NCBI GenBank assembly: GCA_023423895.1 | Contig: JAFAER010000005.1 | Span: forward strand, 1 to 64,000 | DNA: 64,000 nucleotides | Origin: Pseudomonadota bacterium | GTDB taxonomy: Bacteria > Myxococcota_A > Polyangia > Polyangiales > Polyangiaceae | Reading direction: 5' to 3' | Shown here: in pieces, positions 49,345 to 58,066 of the stretch | How positions within the stretch are numbered: position 1 is the first letter of the stretch | Layout: every line of letters begins with the position of its first letter | Program-made: the position numbers and the translations under genes | Notes under the pieces: model-generated | Told to the model about the DNA's origin: nothing | The model's database searches: none | The model's input: only the letters and a program-made list of their open reading frames with translations

Positions 49345-50304
49345 ATGGCGATTTTCGCGATCGGCGACGTCCACGGGTGCGCCGACGAGCTCGAAGAGCT
49401 GCTCGCGATGCTTCCCCTGAAGGACGACTCGACGGTCGTCATGCTGGGCGACTACATCGACCGCGGGCCGTATTCGCGGCGCGTCATCGAGATCCTCATC
49501 GAGTGGAAGCAGCGGCACGACATCGTGACGTTGTCCGGCAACCACGAGGAGATGCTGCGGGAGTTCCTCGACGGGACGAACCCACAGCGCGTGGCGCGGT
49601 TCATCCTCAACGGCGGGTCGAGCACCCTCGCCGACTTCGCGGACGACCACGGCGAGTGGGTCATCCCCAGCTCCCACCTCAAGTTCCTCGACGAGCTGAA
49701 GCTCTGGTACGAGACCGACGAGCACTTCTTCGTCCATGCCGGCGTCCCGGACGTCGCGCTGAAGGAGCTCGATCCGGTGCGCGACCGGGACGAGGTGCTC
49801 TGGATCCGCCGCGCGTTCATCAGCAGCACGCGGAAGTGGGAGAAGCGCATCGTGCACGGGCACACGCCCGTGAACGCCGTCGAGGTCAGCGCGTCCCGCA
49901 TCAACGTCGACACCGCATGCGCCTATGGCGGGTTCCTCACCGCCATCGAGCTCCCGAGCCATCGCATCTACAGCGTCCCGCGCAGGACCGGCCTTCGCCC
50001 TGCGTTCCTTCGTGACAAGGCATCGCGTCGTGCGGCCGTCCGCTTCCTCGGCTCGGTCCCGGTGACGATTCATCACGAGAGACTCGGCGCGCTGAAGCTC
50101 GAGACGTTGAACTACAGCGAGATCGGCATGCTCCTCTGGTCGCCGGAGGAGGAAGAGCGCTCGAAGCAGCTGCTCGAGCAGGGCGAGTCCGTGAAAGGCA
50201 CCGTCGGCGACGGTTGGCAGGTGCCCTTCTCCGCTCGCGTCGTGCATTCGCGCAAGCAGAGCGACGGCTGGCAATACGGTCTCGCGGTCGAGCTGCAGGG
50301 CTGA
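49345..50304 (+). CDS. PPP-type phosphatase fused to a PilZ domain
   Basis: This 319-residue protein starts at MAIFAIGDVHGC. Residues 1-215 form a serine/threonine-phosphatase/Ap4A-hydrolase-like domain: GDVHG (7-11), GDYIDRG (35-41), GNHEE (65-69), HAGV (131-134) and HGHTPV (171-176). Residues ~225-319 match PilZ: RAAVR (229-233, R-x-x-x-R), LNYSEIGML (256-261, N-x-S-x-x-G where most have D) and the closing strands PFSARVVHSRKQ and QYGLAVEL. This implies c-di-GMP control of a phosphatase, inferred from the fusion. The Asp-to-Asn change could weaken binding. Confidence 0.88.
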   Translation: MAIFAIGDVHGCADELEELLAMLPLKDDSTVVMLGDYIDRGPYSRRVIEILIEWKQRHDIVTLSGNHEEMLREFLDGTNPQRVARFILNGGSSTLADFADDHGEWVIPSSHLKFLDELKLWYETDEHFFVHAGVPDVALKELDPVRDRDEVLWIRRAFISSTRKWEKRIVHGHTPVNAVEVSASRINVDTACAYGGFLTAIELPSHRIYSVPRRTGLRPAFLRDKASRRAAVRFLGSVPVTIHHERLGALKLETLNYSEIGMLLWSPEEEERSKQLLEQGESVKGTVGDGWQVPFSARVVHSRKQSDGWQYGLAVELQG

Positions 50305-50392
50305 ACGCTCGAGCTGGCGCTCTGCTGCGCGGCCTCGGCCCTGGCGGTCGCGCTCGCGGCATCGTGGTCCAGATGTTGGATCGCTGCCGCGA

Positions 50393-51091
50393 ATGCGCGC
50401 TCGGATCGTCTTGCTGTCCTCGGGGTCGTGCGTGCTCGCTCTCGTTGCGTGCAATCAGATCCTCGACAACCGAGAAGGCATCCTCGACCCCGGCACCACG
50501 ACCACCGAGACAACGCCGACACAAACATCGAAGGTCGACGGCGGAACTGCCACGCGGCCCGACGGCAGCACCACGGACGTTGCCCCACGCGCTGACGATG
50601 CCGACGCTGCGACGGAGGATGCGAGCGGCGACGCGTCGGCGTGCCCGCCGGGGCTCGAGACGACATCGAAGACCTGCGGTATGCAGTGCGTGTCGCTGAG
50701 CAATCCCGATTACGGCTGCGCTGCCGAAGACTGTTTACCGTGCAACGTACCGAACGGGATCCCCGCATGCGTGAACGGGGCCTGCGCCGTGTACGGCTGC
50801 GTGCCCGGCCATGCGGACTGCAACGCGAGCGCCGTCGATGGGTGCGAGACCGATCTCATGTCTCCGACGACATGCGGTTCGTGCACGACCGTATGTCAGA
50901 CGGCTCCGCATGCCGTCCCGTCATGCAACGGCATGTGCACGATCGAGTGCGAGCCGGGCTGGGGTGATTGCAACCTCGACCCGGCCGACGGCTGCGAGGC
51001 GAACCTCGCCGATGATGGCGATCATTGCGGTCAGTGTGGCCATGGCTGTCTCCTCGGCGTGTGCATGGGCGGTCAGTGCTTCCTTCTCTGA
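50393..51091 (+). CDS. Cys-rich lipoprotein with DCN..DGCE repeats
   Basis: This 232-residue protein has signal peptide MRARIVLLSSGSCVLALVAC (lipobox L-V-A-C) and a Thr/Asp linker (~30-80). The domain that follows has ~20 cysteines in repeats of the form GCVPGHADCN..VDGCETDL, CGSCTTVC, EPGWGDCNLDPADGCEANLA and HCGQCGHGCL. The same repeat type recurs in the lipoprotein at 55.6 kb. These DxDxDG-like acidic loops could bind calcium (inference). Function is unknown. Confidence 0.83.
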   Translation: MRARIVLLSSGSCVLALVACNQILDNREGILDPGTTTTETTPTQTSKVDGGTATRPDGSTTDVAPRADDADAATEDASGDASACPPGLETTSKTCGMQCVSLSNPDYGCAAEDCLPCNVPNGIPACVNGACAVYGCVPGHADCNASAVDGCETDLMSPTTCGSCTTVCQTAPHAVPSCNGMCTIECEPGWGDCNLDPADGCEANLADDGDHCGQCGHGCLLGVCMGGQCFLL

Positions 51092-51160
51092 CCTCGTTGC
51101 TCTCGAGTCCGAGCCGCCCGGGGCCTCGCCTGCGGTCACAAAAGATCGTAGGACCACTTC

Positions 51161-52069
51161 ATGTCGACGAACGTTGATCATCCTTCCGAGGTCGAGCTCG
51201 TCATGGCGGCTCGGCAGGCCGATCTCCCCGGAGGTCTGCACGTACAACGTGCCATCCCGCAGGCGCAGCGTCGGATGGTCGGACCGTTCGTCTTCGTCGA
51301 TCAGATGGGACCTGCGGAGTACCCGAGCGATCAAGAGATCACGGTCCTTCCGCATCCACACATCGGGCTCTCGACGGTCACCTACCTGTTCGAGGGTGAC
51401 GGCCTTCACCGCGACAGCCTCGGGACCGTGCAGAAGATCTTGCCCGGCGAGGTGAACTGGATGACCGCGGGACGAGGGATCGTGCACTCGGAGCGCATGC
51501 GCTCGGGCCCCTCGGGACGCGTGTACGGGATCCAGACGTGGGTCGCGCTCCCTCGGGCGCTCGAGGAGTGCGAGCCGACGTTCGAGCACTACGACACTTC
51601 GGCGGTCCCGGTGCTCGAGGACGGCGGTGTCACGACGCGCGTGATCGCGGGCTCGCTCTTCGGCGCGACGTCTGGCGTGCGGACGTCGTCGCCGCTGTTC
51701 TACGCGGAGGTCCGGATGGCGCCCGGATCGACGTTGCGGCTCTCTCCCGAATACGACGAGCGTGCGGCGTTCGTCGTCGAGGGCGCGGTGAGGCTCACCG
51801 AGACGACCGTGCGCGCCGGTGAGATCGCGTTCTTCCACCGAGGCTCGGAGGTGCTGCTCCATGCCGAAGGGGCGACGCGCGTGCTCCTCCTCGGCGGCGA
51901 GCCGCTCGACAGCCCGCGCTTCATCTCGTGGAACTTCGTCTCGAGCTCGAAGGAGCGACTGAAGCGAGCCGCGGAGGACTGGCGACGTCTGCGCTTCGAT
52001 CGGGTTCCGCACGAGAGGGCGTACATCCCGCTCCCCGAGGATGGCAGCGCCCCGGTCGACTATCCCTGA
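51161..52069 (+). CDS. Pirin-family protein
   Basis: This 302-residue bicupin has the pirin metal site: PHPHIGLSTVTYLFEG (His pair), then HRDSLGTVQKILPGEVNWMT and GRGIVHSERM (His and Glu). The second cupin (EYDERAAFVVEGAVRLTETT onward) lacks metal ligands, as usual. Pirins act as redox-sensing iron proteins or quercetinase-like dioxygenases. The start has no strong ribosome site. It is monocistronic. Confidence 0.93.
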   Translation: MSTNVDHPSEVELVMAARQADLPGGLHVQRAIPQAQRRMVGPFVFVDQMGPAEYPSDQEITVLPHPHIGLSTVTYLFEGDGLHRDSLGTVQKILPGEVNWMTAGRGIVHSERMRSGPSGRVYGIQTWVALPRALEECEPTFEHYDTSAVPVLEDGGVTTRVIAGSLFGATSGVRTSSPLFYAEVRMAPGSTLRLSPEYDERAAFVVEGAVRLTETTVRAGEIAFFHRGSEVLLHAEGATRVLLLGGEPLDSPRFISWNFVSSSKERLKRAAEDWRRLRFDRVPHERAYIPLPEDGSAPVDYP

Positions 52070-52390
52070 CGCACTCACGCACTGACGCACGCGCGTGCTC
52101 GAGGCAGAGCACTCGTGCGCGGAGCAAGGCTGAGCTCGCGAGGATGTTGCGAGAGCCGTGACGCGTGCGCGTCGACGTGTGCGTGCTCGGGATCGATGTC
52201 GCGTTCGGCAACGCGCGAGCGTGAATGGTTGAGCTCGTCGACGGTGATGCGAGTTCGGATCGCGCACAAATCGCATCGACGTCGAACGAGACATGGCGCG
52301 CGCGATCGTGGCGATGTTACGGAGAGAGCCGCGTACTCGCTCGCGTCGCCCATCTCGGTGACGCGGAGGCGTCGCAGAAGGAGTCGAACC
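52070..52390. other. Intergenic region between pirin and lipoprotein genes
   Basis: These 321 bp contain no credible gene. The inverted repeat GTGCTC-GAGGCA-GAGCAC (52095-52112), 25 bp after the pirin stop, may be a terminator. AAGGAG at 52378-52383 is the ribosome-binding site of the next gene. Confidence 0.45.
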
Positions 52391-53014
52391 ATGCGTAGCC
52401 ATCTCGTCGTCGTGCTGCTCTCTTCGCTGGGGCTCTTCGCATGCGGGGACGCGAACCAGAAAGCGAAGAACGAGGCGAACCCGTGGGGGAACTTCACGGG
52501 CAAGTACTCGGAGCCGAAGGCCCCGCGCGGCAAGGCCGAGAGCGCCGAGGTGTCGAAGAAGGAAGCCGAGCCCAAGGCTGACGAAGAGCCCAAGGCCGAG
52601 GAAGAGCCGGCGGCGCCGGCCGCTGCTGCGGCTCCCGCGCCCGCGTCGTCGTCGAAGAAGGCTTCGCAGGCCACGGTGAAGGGCGAGTCGATCTCTTCGA
52701 TCAGCGTCGAGGCGTTGACGGAGGCGTCGACGAGCGCGCTGAAGTCGTCGCTCGTCTCGAACGGCGTCCTCACCGGTCCGCAGTACGAGCTCGTCCAGGT
52801 GGAGCTCAAGACCGGGATGGTGCAGATCATCCGGCCGGCGTCGAAGCCCGCGCCGAACGGTCTGCCGATCCCGTCGCCGAAGGCGAAGAACGCGGAGCTC
52901 GAGACGAACGACGCCGGCTGGCTCGACGAAGAGGCCGACGTCCTCGTCATCGTCAACGCGGGGAAGAAGGCCGCCGCGCAGAAGGCGCTCGGCGAGATCG
53001 TGAAGCGCCCCTGA
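52391..53014 (+). CDS. Lipoprotein with Lys/Glu/Ala-rich linker
   Basis: This 207-residue protein starts at MRSHLVVVLLSSLGLFACGD (lipobox L-F-A-C), with AAGGAG 7 nt upstream. Residues ~25-95 are charged, low-complexity Lys/Glu/Ala/Pro repeats (EEPKAEEEPAAPAAAAA). The C-terminal ~110 residues look folded (SISSISVEALTEASTSALKS, YELVQVELKTGMVQIIRPAS, ADVLVIVNAGKKAAAQKALG). No family is recognised. The linker suggests spanning the periplasm or cell wall. Confidence 0.8.
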   Translation: MRSHLVVVLLSSLGLFACGDANQKAKNEANPWGNFTGKYSEPKAPRGKAESAEVSKKEAEPKADEEPKAEEEPAAPAAAAAPAPASSSKKASQATVKGESISSISVEALTEASTSALKSSLVSNGVLTGPQYELVQVELKTGMVQIIRPASKPAPNGLPIPSPKAKNAELETNDAGWLDEEADVLVIVNAGKKAAAQKALGEIVKRP

Positions 53015-53140
53015 CGAGGCTCGGCCCGGAGCTCTGACTCTCCGGGCCGTCAGCTCGCCGGAGATGCGCGTGCGATGACGCGATGCACGCGCGTCCGCCT
53101 TCGGATATCGTGGGCACGCTCGTGCCCATGACGGCGTCGC

Positions 53141-54283
53141 GTGCGCGCGCAGCACGACGGGAAGCCCTCCGCGTTGATGTGCACGATCCCGAGCGCCCGC
53201 GCATCGAAGCCCCCGGAGCCCGCGCGCCGCGTTTTTCTCGTCTCGCTCGTCTCGCTCGTTTCGCTCGCCGTGCTGGCGACGCCCCTCGTCACCCGATCGG
53301 CACACGCGGCGGAGACGAACGCGGACGTGCTCGTGCACGTCGAGGTGGACGCGCCGGCGACGTGCACCGACGAAGAGAAGCTGTGGAAGGAGGTCTCGTC
53401 CCGCACGAGCGAGCTTCGCCGTGTGCCCGAGACGGCCGAGACGCCGCGCGTGGTCGCCCGCGCATGGCAGGAGCGTGACGCGGTCCGAGGCGAGCTCCAG
53501 CTGCGCACGGCGCGTGGAGAGACGCTGCCGCCACGCGCGGTCGTCGGACGGACGTGCACCGAGGTGACGGCCGCTCTGGCTTTGGCGCTCGTCCTCGCGC
53601 TCGAGGAAGGAGCGCTGGAGAGCGCGAGACAGGAAAACGCGGTCGACAGCGCGAGACAGGAAAACGCGGTCGACAGCGCGCCGTCGCCACCTTCATCTCC
53701 TCATGCACCGTCGCCAGCCTCTCCCCGCGTCGCGCCTTCGGCCCACGAGGTGCGTCGTCCACGTGCGTTCGCTCCGTCCATCGGTGCGCGCGCGAGCCTC
53801 GTGAATGCCGGAGGACTTGCCGCGGGCGCGTCGGTGAACGCGGACTTCACCTTCGTGCAGCTCGGCGGACGCGTCTCGATCGGTGTCGAAGCCGTGACGT
53901 GGCTCCGGACCGTCGACGCCGATGGCAGACGGCATGCGGGGGCAGATCTTCGCTGGGCGTTCATGCGGGCGCGGATTTGTGTCAACCCCCTGCGCGCGCT
54001 CGGGTTGGAGCTGGCGCTCTGCGGGATCGCCGACGGCGGCGCCTTCACGGCAGCGGCGCCCCATGCGCGCAATCCCCGGAGCTATGTCGCGCCCTGGGCC
54101 GGAGCAGGCGTGGCCGTGGACGCGACGTGGCGCGTGTCGCGGGCGTTCGGGCTCGCCCTGGAAGGCGGTGCTGTATTGCCGTTCGTCTTCGACGACCTCG
54201 TCGTCCGGCCGAACGTGCGCGTGTACAGCACGCCGTCAGCCCTGACGTGGGTAGCCTTCGGGCCCGTGGTTCATTTCGACTGA
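53141..54283 (+). CDS. Signal-peptide protein with predicted outer-membrane beta-barrel domain
   Basis: This 380-residue product is secreted: a hydrophobic stretch RRVFLVSLVSLVSLAVLATP and an A-H-A-A cleavage region follow an extended N-terminus; a second Met at residue 13 is a possible start. Residues ~55-165 form a small domain with two cysteines. A 9-residue perfect duplication (SARQENAVD, encoded by 53621-53674) and a Ser/Pro linker follow, then ~180 residues of alternating beta strands (RVSIGVEAVTWLRTVDADGR, ALTWVAFGPVVHF-D) ending in an aromatic, typical of outer-membrane barrels. It precedes the sigma-factor operon by 39 bp and may belong to it. Confidence 0.75.
   Translation: MRAQHDGKPSALMCTIPSARASKPPEPARRVFLVSLVSLVSLAVLATPLVTRSAHAAETNADVLVHVEVDAPATCTDEEKLWKEVSSRTSELRRVPETAETPRVVARAWQERDAVRGELQLRTARGETLPPRAVVGRTCTEVTAALALALVLALEEGALESARQENAVDSARQENAVDSAPSPPSSPHAPSPASPRVAPSAHEVRRPRAFAPSIGARASLVNAGGLAAGASVNADFTFVQLGGRVSIGVEAVTWLRTVDADGRRHAGADLRWAFMRARICVNPLRALGLELALCGIADGGAFTAAAPHARNPRSYVAPWAGAGVAVDATWRVSRAFGLALEGGAVLPFVFDDLVVRPNVRVYSTPSALTWVAFGPVVHFD
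53621..53674 (+). repeat. 27-bp perfect tandem duplication within CDS
   Basis: AGCGCGAGACAGGAAAACGC...GTCGAC is repeated exactly (53621-53647 and 53648-53674), in frame, duplicating nine residues in the linker between the N-terminal domain and the barrel. The exact match indicates a recent event. Confidence 0.95.
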
Positions 54284-54322
54284 TGCGGTGATCGTTCGGG
54301 GGCGCGCCGGGCATTCTGCAGG

Positions 54323-54916
54323 GTGCCGGGTCAAAGCTCGCTCCTTCCTGCCCTCGTGCTCCACGAAGAGGAGCCAGGTGCCGCCACGTCCGGAAAGAGC
54401 TCTTCCGACACGCTGAGGCTCCGCAAGCTCGTAGAGGCCCACAGCGCGTTCTTGTGGCAAACGCTCCGCCGGATCGGCGTCCCGATGGCGTCGCTCGACG
54501 ACGCCATCCAGCAAGTGTTCCTCGTCGCGGCGAACCGGCTCGACGAGATCGTCCCGGGCGCAGAGAAGGCGTTCCTGTTCCAGACGGCGATGTACGTCAG
54601 CTCACACATGCGCCGGGGACTCGCTCGTAGGCCCGAACGGCCGCTCGAGGACCACCACGTCTCGACCCTCTCCGATCCCGCGCCCACGGCCGACGATCTG
54701 CTCGATCGGCGGTACGCGCGCCGAGTCCTCGACGAGGTCCTCGACGCGATGAGTGAGGACCTCCGCGTCGTCTTCGTGCTCCACGAGCTCGAAGGGAAAA
54801 CCGCACGGGAGATCGCCGAATACGTCGGCATCCCCACCGGGACCGCGACCTCGCGCCTGCGTCGTGCGCGCGAGGAGTTCCGTCAGCTCGCCGCCCGCAA
54901 GGTGAAACAAGCATGA
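54323..54916 (+). CDS. ECF-family RNA polymerase sigma factor
   Basis: The 197-residue product starts at a GTG. Region 2 spans LRLRKLVEAHSAFLWQTLRR, SLDDAIQQVFLVAANRLDEI and AFLFQTAMYVSSHMRRGLAR. Region 4 spans DEVLDAMSEDLRVVFVLHEL, EGKTAREIAEYVGIPTGTAT and SRLRRAREEFRQLAAR. No C-terminal extension is present. It heads a run of six further overlapping genes. By analogy it should transcribe this operon and be held by the membrane protein encoded next. Confidence 0.92.
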   Translation: MPGQSSLLPALVLHEEEPGAATSGKSSSDTLRLRKLVEAHSAFLWQTLRRIGVPMASLDDAIQQVFLVAANRLDEIVPGAEKAFLFQTAMYVSSHMRRGLARRPERPLEDHHVSTLSDPAPTADDLLDRRYARRVLDEVLDAMSEDLRVVFVLHELEGKTAREIAEYVGIPTGTATSRLRRAREEFRQLAARKVKQA

Positions 54917-55635
54917 GCACAGACAGCGACATCCCCCGTCTCCAGGACGCGGACGGGAACGAGATCGAGCAGCGGCTGCTCGCGTCCGCCGCCGAAGACG
55001 TCATCGCTCCCGAGAAGCTCCGCGCGCTCGTCGAGTGGAGCGCCGGCGTCGGCACCGCGGGCAGCGCGCCGGCGAGAGGCAGCTGGAAGCCCGTGGTGGC
55101 CAAGGGCGCGGGCGTCTTCGTGCTCGCGGCCGCCGCGGCAGGTGTCTTCGCGCTCGCCTCCTCGTCGGCGCCCGCGGATGCGCCGGTCACGAACGTCCAG
55201 GCCATCGGCACCGTCGAGGCGCCGATGGCACCCGCGGCCCCGCCGGAGACCGTCACGCCGGACCAGCTCCCTCCGGCGCCGCCCGCAGCCAGCGCGCCGT
55301 CGCCGCGTGCGCTCGCAAAGCGACCCGTGAACGTCGACACGAACCCGTCTCTCGGCGAGCAGATGGCATTCATCGACGATGCGCGCACGCGGATCCGTCG
55401 AGGCGACCCGCGTGCAGCGCTGGCCGTGCTCGACGACTACGACCGACGCTACGCGCAGCAGGCGTTCAAAGAGGAGGCGACTGTGCTGCGCGTCTCCGCG
55501 CTCGCGAAGGCCGGTGATGTCGAAGGCGCGCAGAAGCTCGGTAAGGCATTCCTGAGCACGCACCCCGCGGAGCTCTACAGCCGTCGTGTGGAGACGCTGC
55601 TCCGCGGGCTCGAGCCGAAGGAGGCGCGGCCATGA
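54913..55635 (+). CDS. Single-pass membrane protein, probable anti-sigma factor
   Basis: This 240-residue protein has ~60 cytoplasmic residues (EQRLLASAAEDVIAPEKLRA), one transmembrane helix (~65-83, GAGVFVLAAAAAGVFALASS) and a Pro/Ala linker. The periplasmic helical tail contains a TPR-like pair (DARTRIRRGDPRAALAVLDD, VLRVSALAKAGDVEGAQKLG). It lacks the zinc HxxxCxxC motif of ZAS anti-sigma factors. Position directly after the sigma gene, with an ATGA overlap, and topology support the anti-sigma role, but the sequence alone does not prove it. The next gene also overlaps by ATGA. Confidence 0.78.
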   Translation: MSTDSDIPRLQDADGNEIEQRLLASAAEDVIAPEKLRALVEWSAGVGTAGSAPARGSWKPVVAKGAGVFVLAAAAAGVFALASSSAPADAPVTNVQAIGTVEAPMAPAAPPETVTPDQLPPAPPAASAPSPRALAKRPVNVDTNPSLGEQMAFIDDARTRIRRGDPRAALAVLDDYDRRYAQQAFKEEATVLRVSALAKAGDVEGAQKLGKAFLSTHPAELYSRRVETLLRGLEPKEARP

Positions 55636-56846
55636 AGGAACGTAAGTCGATGGGACGCGTCGCTTTCGGCGGCATCGCGCTGCTGCTGGCGGCCGCGAGC
55701 TGCTCGCGCGGTGAGCGCGTGCTCGGAGAAGGATTCGACCCTGAAGGGAACGACACACCCGAGCTCGCGGCGACCGCGGAAGCGGGGACCGTCGATGCGA
55801 GCAGCGAGCTGCTCTCCTATTGCCCGTCGAACAGGTGCCCTGCTGGGCACACGACGTGTCCGACGTCGCGATTCCCGTGCGACGTGAACCTGAACGTCGA
55901 TCGCGACAACTGCGGAGCATGCGGGGCAGCGTGTCCCGCCAATACGTTGCGCGAGTCGTACGAATGTGTCGACGGACAGTGCGTGATGTCGTGCAACAAA
56001 TACCCGACGACGCTCGACTGCGACGGAATACCGGACAACGGCTGCGAGACCGGTACGGGGACGAACGAGAACTGCGCCGCATGTGGAGACGCATGCACGG
56101 ACCCGGAGCGGCCATGCCTGAACCCCACGATCATGGGGGCCCAGCCGAGGTGCGGCTGCGACAAGGGGCAAACGTATTGCGCCTCGGCCTGGCCGCTGTT
56201 CTGCGTCGACGTCCACGACGACGACAATCACTGCGGAGCGTGTGACAACGCCTGCGACCCGACCGGCGGCGGCGCCCCGACGAAGACGAATACGTATTAC
56301 GGCTGCCGCAACGACGAATGCGGGCAGCTCAAATGCAACCTCAACTACGCCGACTGCAACACGAACATGGAAGACGGCTGCGAGACGTTCCTGTTCTCGA
56401 ACGAGAGCTGCGGCGCGTGCGGCAATGTCTGCCCTGCTGGCACCGAGTGCAAGGCGGATGCGAGCGGTCGAGCCATGTGCGCGTGCCCCGCGGGGCAGAC
56501 GTTCTGCGAGTACGGCTGCTACGAAGGCATCTGCGCCGGGGAATGTGTCGACTTCGCGGCCGATCCCCAGAACTGCGGCGCATGCGGCTTCCGTTGCGCC
56601 GACATCTTCGCGACGAACACAATCCCGGTCTGCTCGTTCGGCACGTGCAGCCTCCGCTGCCCGCTCGGACGTGCCGACTGCAACGGCAACACCGCCGACG
56701 ACTGCGAGGTCGACACGAACAGCGATCCGCGCAACTGCGGTGGCTGCGGGATCACCTGCGACGCCATCGCGGGTCAGGCATGTGTCGGCGGCCAGTGCGT
56801 CGTCGAGCCTTGCGAGCAGGACGCCGGTCCGGTGGAGGCACGATGA
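55632..56846 (+). CDS. Cys-rich lipoprotein with NCGACGxxC repeats
   Basis: This 404-residue lipoprotein (signal ending LLLAAASC, lipobox A-A-S-C) has a short linker, then about six Cys-rich repeats built on a NCGACGAAC-like core: DRDNCGACGAACPANT, ENCAACGDACTD, NHCGACDNACDP, ESCGACGNVCPAG, QNCGACGFRCAD and RNCGGCGITCDA. Each is preceded by a DCN..DGCE acidic loop. With over 45 cysteines it must fold outside the cytoplasm as a disulfide-rich rod. It is coupled by ATGA at both ends in the sigma-led operon. Confidence 0.88.
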   Translation: MKERKSMGRVAFGGIALLLAAASCSRGERVLGEGFDPEGNDTPELAATAEAGTVDASSELLSYCPSNRCPAGHTTCPTSRFPCDVNLNVDRDNCGACGAACPANTLRESYECVDGQCVMSCNKYPTTLDCDGIPDNGCETGTGTNENCAACGDACTDPERPCLNPTIMGAQPRCGCDKGQTYCASAWPLFCVDVHDDDNHCGACDNACDPTGGGAPTKTNTYYGCRNDECGQLKCNLNYADCNTNMEDGCETFLFSNESCGACGNVCPAGTECKADASGRAMCACPAGQTFCEYGCYEGICAGECVDFAADPQNCGACGFRCADIFATNTIPVCSFGTCSLRCPLGRADCNGNTADDCEVDTNSDPRNCGGCGITCDAIAGQACVGGQCVVEPCEQDAGPVEAR

Positions 56847-58066
56847 GCCGCAAAGTTCGATATCTTCTCGCAGGCGGAGCCGCGTGCGTGTCGACAGCGG
56901 CGCTGCTCGGCGCGTGCGCGACCGACGCGGCGACGCCTCTCGTGCAGCCCGACGCGTCGAACGTCGCCGTCGTGACCGAGCAAGACGCGGCGCCGGATGC
57001 GCCGGACGCCGAGATCGACGCGGGGCCGTGCGCCGACTGCGCGTACTTCCCGGAGGAATGCACCGAAGAAGTGCTCTGCCCGAACGGTCCGTTCGCGCCG
57101 GACACGATCGGGGGCGCGCTCGACGAGCGGACGCAGATCAACGTGGTTCGCGGCCGTTCGGCCACGGACGTGTGGGCCGTGGGCGCGCTCGGCGCCGTCG
57201 CGCACTTCGACGGGACGCGTTGGTCGCGCTCCGACTCGGGAACGCGCCAGACGCTGCTCGCGCTCTGGCTCCGCGATTCCGCGGAGGTCGCGTTCGGCTC
57301 GCTCGATGCGCTTCATACGCGCGGGCTCACCGACATCGACGCGGGCGCGCCTTCGCCCGGAGGATGGTCCTCGTACGGCGCCCCCACGACGCCGCCGGAC
57401 TACTCGTCGTTCCTCGTCAGGTTCGCGTCCGCATGGGCCGCGCCCGACGGCGAGTGGCTCTGGTGCGCGATGGTCGCGCTCGCGCCTGGCTTCTCGAGCG
57501 GCCTCTGGCGCCTGCACGTGGCCGAGGATACCGGCACGTTCGAGGTCGGCAGCGTCGTGTCGAGCGACGTGTGCGGCGCGATCCCGTGCAGTCAGATGAC
57601 GAGCGTGCACGGCGCGAGCCGTGACGACGTCTGGGCGGTCGGCATGTTCGGCGCGATCGTACGCATCACGAATGCCGAGAGCGCGACCCCCGAGGTGACG
57701 CCGTTCGACAGCCAGACCTTCTCCGCGCTCCGGGGCGTGTGGGCTGCGTCGGCCTCGGAGGCGTGGGCGGTCGGCGCGCAGGGGACGATCCGGCACTACC
57801 GCGGCGAAGGCGTGCGCTGGGACGTCGTCGAAGACGTGCCGACGAACGAAGATCTGAACGCGGTCTGGGGCAGGTCGGCGAACGACGTCTGGGCCGTCGG
57901 CGCGGCTGGGGTCGTCCTTCACTACGACGGGACCCACTGGACGCGCGTCCCCATCGCGTCGCTCGGATCGCGGCGACCCGAGCTGACGACCGTGTGGTCA
58001 CCGCTACCCGGCCACGTCTGGATCGGCGGCCAGGGCATCGTCCTCTCGCTCGGAGGCAAGCCATGA
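56843..58066 (+). CDS. Lipoprotein with DVWAVG-type propeller repeats
   Basis: This 407-residue lipoprotein (signal ending AALLGAC) has a short Cys motif (PCADCAYFPEECTEEVLCP). A beta-propeller-like body follows, with blades marked SATDVWAVGALGAVAHFDGT, SRDDVWAVGMFGAIVRI, SASEAWAVGAQGTIRHYRGE and SANDVWAVGAAGVVLHYDGT, ending HVWIGGQGIVLSL. Such repeats are common in myxobacterial surface proteins, with ligands unknown. The start overlaps the preceding stop (ATGA) and its own stop overlaps the next start the same way. Confidence 0.87.
   Translation: MSRKVRYLLAGGAACVSTAALLGACATDAATPLVQPDASNVAVVTEQDAAPDAPDAEIDAGPCADCAYFPEECTEEVLCPNGPFAPDTIGGALDERTQINVVRGRSATDVWAVGALGAVAHFDGTRWSRSDSGTRQTLLALWLRDSAEVAFGSLDALHTRGLTDIDAGAPSPGGWSSYGAPTTPPDYSSFLVRFASAWAAPDGEWLWCAMVALAPGFSSGLWRLHVAEDTGTFEVGSVVSSDVCGAIPCSQMTSVHGASRDDVWAVGMFGAIVRITNAESATPEVTPFDSQTFSALRGVWAASASEAWAVGAQGTIRHYRGEGVRWDVVEDVPTNEDLNAVWGRSANDVWAVGAAGVVLHYDGTHWTRVPIASLGSRRPELTTVWSPLPGHVWIGGQGIVLSLGGKP

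Noticed and set aside
53141..53300. VSLVSLVSLAV repeat in the signal peptide as a sign of slippage
   Set aside because: It is a short hydrophobic-core repetition common in signal peptides and not convincing as a separate feature.
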